Assembly (NCBI GenBank): GCA_050486545.1
Contig: JBJHDM010000096.1
Location: forward strand, 1 to 8,483
Source of the DNA: DAOMNN01 sp050486545
GTDB taxonomy: Bacteria; Pseudomonadota; Gammaproteobacteria; Burkholderiales; Rhodocyclaceae
Length of the DNA stretch: 8,483 nucleotides
Reading direction: 5' to 3'
The notes beneath the pieces were generated by a model. It did not search any database. It had not been told where the DNA came from and saw only the letters and a list, made by a program, of their open reading frames with translations. Every line of letters starts with the position of its first letter. The stretch's first letter is position 1. Shown here one piece after another: positions 7,515-8,483 of the stretch. The position numbers and the translations under genes were made by a program.

Positions 7515-8483
7515 ATGGCTCATTCACCCGTACCCGGCGACCGCCGTCCTCCCGCCCCTGCGCGGGACGCATCGGCCGCGTCCGTTCGGCCTGAAGCGCG
7601 AAGCACCGGGGCGGCTCGCCGTCCGGTCTCCGCGGCCGAGTGGGTCGAACGCATTCGCGAAGAAGAGATGCCCGCGCTCGGGGCCACCGTGGCCCTGGTC
7701 CAGTCCATCACGGACGACGAAACGGCATCCACGGATCGTCTGGCCCGCGTGATCCTGCAGGATGCCGCGATGACCGCGAAGGTGCTGAAACTCGCGAACA
7801 GCGCCTTCTACAATCCCTCGCGCCTGAACATCAGCACCATCAGCCGCGCGATCATCGTACTCGGGTTCAATGTCGTGGCCGAGATGGCGGTCGGCATCCG
7901 GCTCGTCGACGCACTGCTTTCCGGTGGCGTACGACAGCGTGTCGTGGAGGAGATGGCGCGCAGCTTCCACGCCGCCGTGCTGGCCCGATCGATTGCGACG
8001 ATTCGGCGTGATCCACGTAGTGAAGAGATGTTCATCGCCGCGCTGTTGTCGAACGTCGGCGAGATGGCCTTCTGGTCGTTCGGCGGGGAGGCCGCCCAGC
8101 AACTTGACGAGGCGTTGGGCAAGGGCGAGCTCGATCCGGAGGCGGCGCAAGTGGCGGTCGTCGGTTTTCGCTTGCGACAGCTTTCGGTCGGACTGGCCCG
8201 TGAATGGAAGCTGGGCCCGTTGTTGCAATCGGTGCTCGAAGAACGGCGTCCGGGTCCGCCCGAGGTGTCGATCCGTTACGCCCTGCGAGTGGCGGCTGAA
8301 ACCCGCAAGGGCTGGGAAAGCCCGGCGTCGGTCGAACTCGTGGCGAAGCTGGCGGACTTTGTGGGGATACCGGTCGAGCAGATGACGGCGCAACTGGTTT
8401 CGTGTACGGAGGAGGCCGTCGGGATTGCGGCGTGCTTCGGGGCCGGCGAGGCAGCACTCCAGATTCCGGCGCCGCGCAGGAAG
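7515..8483 (+). CDS. HDOD-domain protein, partial (3' end outside window)
   Basis: The frame stays open for 323 codons from an ATG at 7515 to the window edge. The first 40 or so residues are rich in Pro, Arg and Ala and look disordered. An HDOD domain follows from about residue 45 to 240, with MPALGATVALVQSI at the start, ILQDAAMTAKVLKLANSAFY at 80-99 and the helix ISTISRAIIVLGF at 106-118. The stretch AALLSNVGEMAFW (175-187) stands where HD hydrolases have LLHDIGK, so the metal-binding His-Asp pair is replaced by Ser-Asn. This fits HDOD proteins, which act as non-enzymatic signalling adaptors. A GAGCAGG (7502-7508) may be its ribosome binding site. It begins 38 bp after secA on the same strand with no terminator between, so co-transcription is likely. 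What follows residue 323 is unknown, and the partner signal cannot be inferred. Confidence 0.85.
   Translation, partial: MAHSPVPGDRRPPAPARDASAASVRPEARSTGAARRPVSAAEWVERIREEEMPALGATVALVQSITDDETASTDRLARVILQDAAMTAKVLKLANSAFYNPSRLNISTISRAIIVLGFNVVAEMAVGIRLVDALLSGGVRQRVVEEMARSFHAAVLARSIATIRRDPRSEEMFIAALLSNVGEMAFWSFGGEAAQQLDEALGKGELDPEAAQVAVVGFRLRQLSVGLAREWKLGPLLQSVLEERRPGPPEVSIRYALRVAAETRKGWESPASVELVAKLADFVGIPVEQMTAQLVSCTEEAVGIAACFGAGEAALQIPAPRRK

Overview
The window is GC-rich and comes from a Gram-negative member of the Pseudomonadota. It holds the downstream end of a division and cell wall (dcw) cluster and continues through lpxC into secA. FtsA, FtsZ, LpxC and SecA all look full length and intact. 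The FtsA N-terminus, the short beta-type loop of FtsZ near residues 58-75 and the DciA-type DUF721 gene all recall Betaproteobacteria, although a gammaproteobacterium cannot be excluded from memory alone. No mobile element, tRNA, rRNA or CRISPR array is visible.

Layout: the 3' end of ftsQ (1-270) overlaps the start of ftsA (267-1496). An AT-rich gap of 141 bp with a candidate promoter and a strong ribosome binding site leads to ftsZ (1638-2777). A 209-bp gap follows, holding a long imperfect hairpin, a competing terminator-like hairpin and a candidate lpxC promoter. Then come lpxC (2987-3907) and, 10 bp on, a 62-residue two-helix membrane protein (3918-4106). A DciA/DUF721 gene (4179-4616) lies on the minus strand, converging on the small gene and diverging from secA (4750-7476). 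The window ends inside an HDOD-domain gene that starts at 7515 and is cut off at 8483.

How the genes work together: FtsQ, FtsA and FtsZ build the divisome. FtsZ polymerises, FtsA tethers it to the membrane through its C-terminal amphipathic helix, and FtsQ recruits FtsB/FtsL in the periplasm. LpxC commits UDP-GlcNAc to lipid A synthesis, so envelope growth sits beside division. SecA drives preprotein export. DciA is the ancestral loader or partner of the DnaB replicative helicase. The HDOD protein is a probable signalling adaptor with no proven link to its neighbours.

This is mostly a conventional core-genome region. I did not find a new system. The most interesting items are the RNA structure between ftsZ and lpxC, the back-to-back dciA/secA promoters, a short motif shared in register by the lpxC and secA leaders, and the small uncharacterised membrane protein that occupies part of the region where enterobacteria carry secM.
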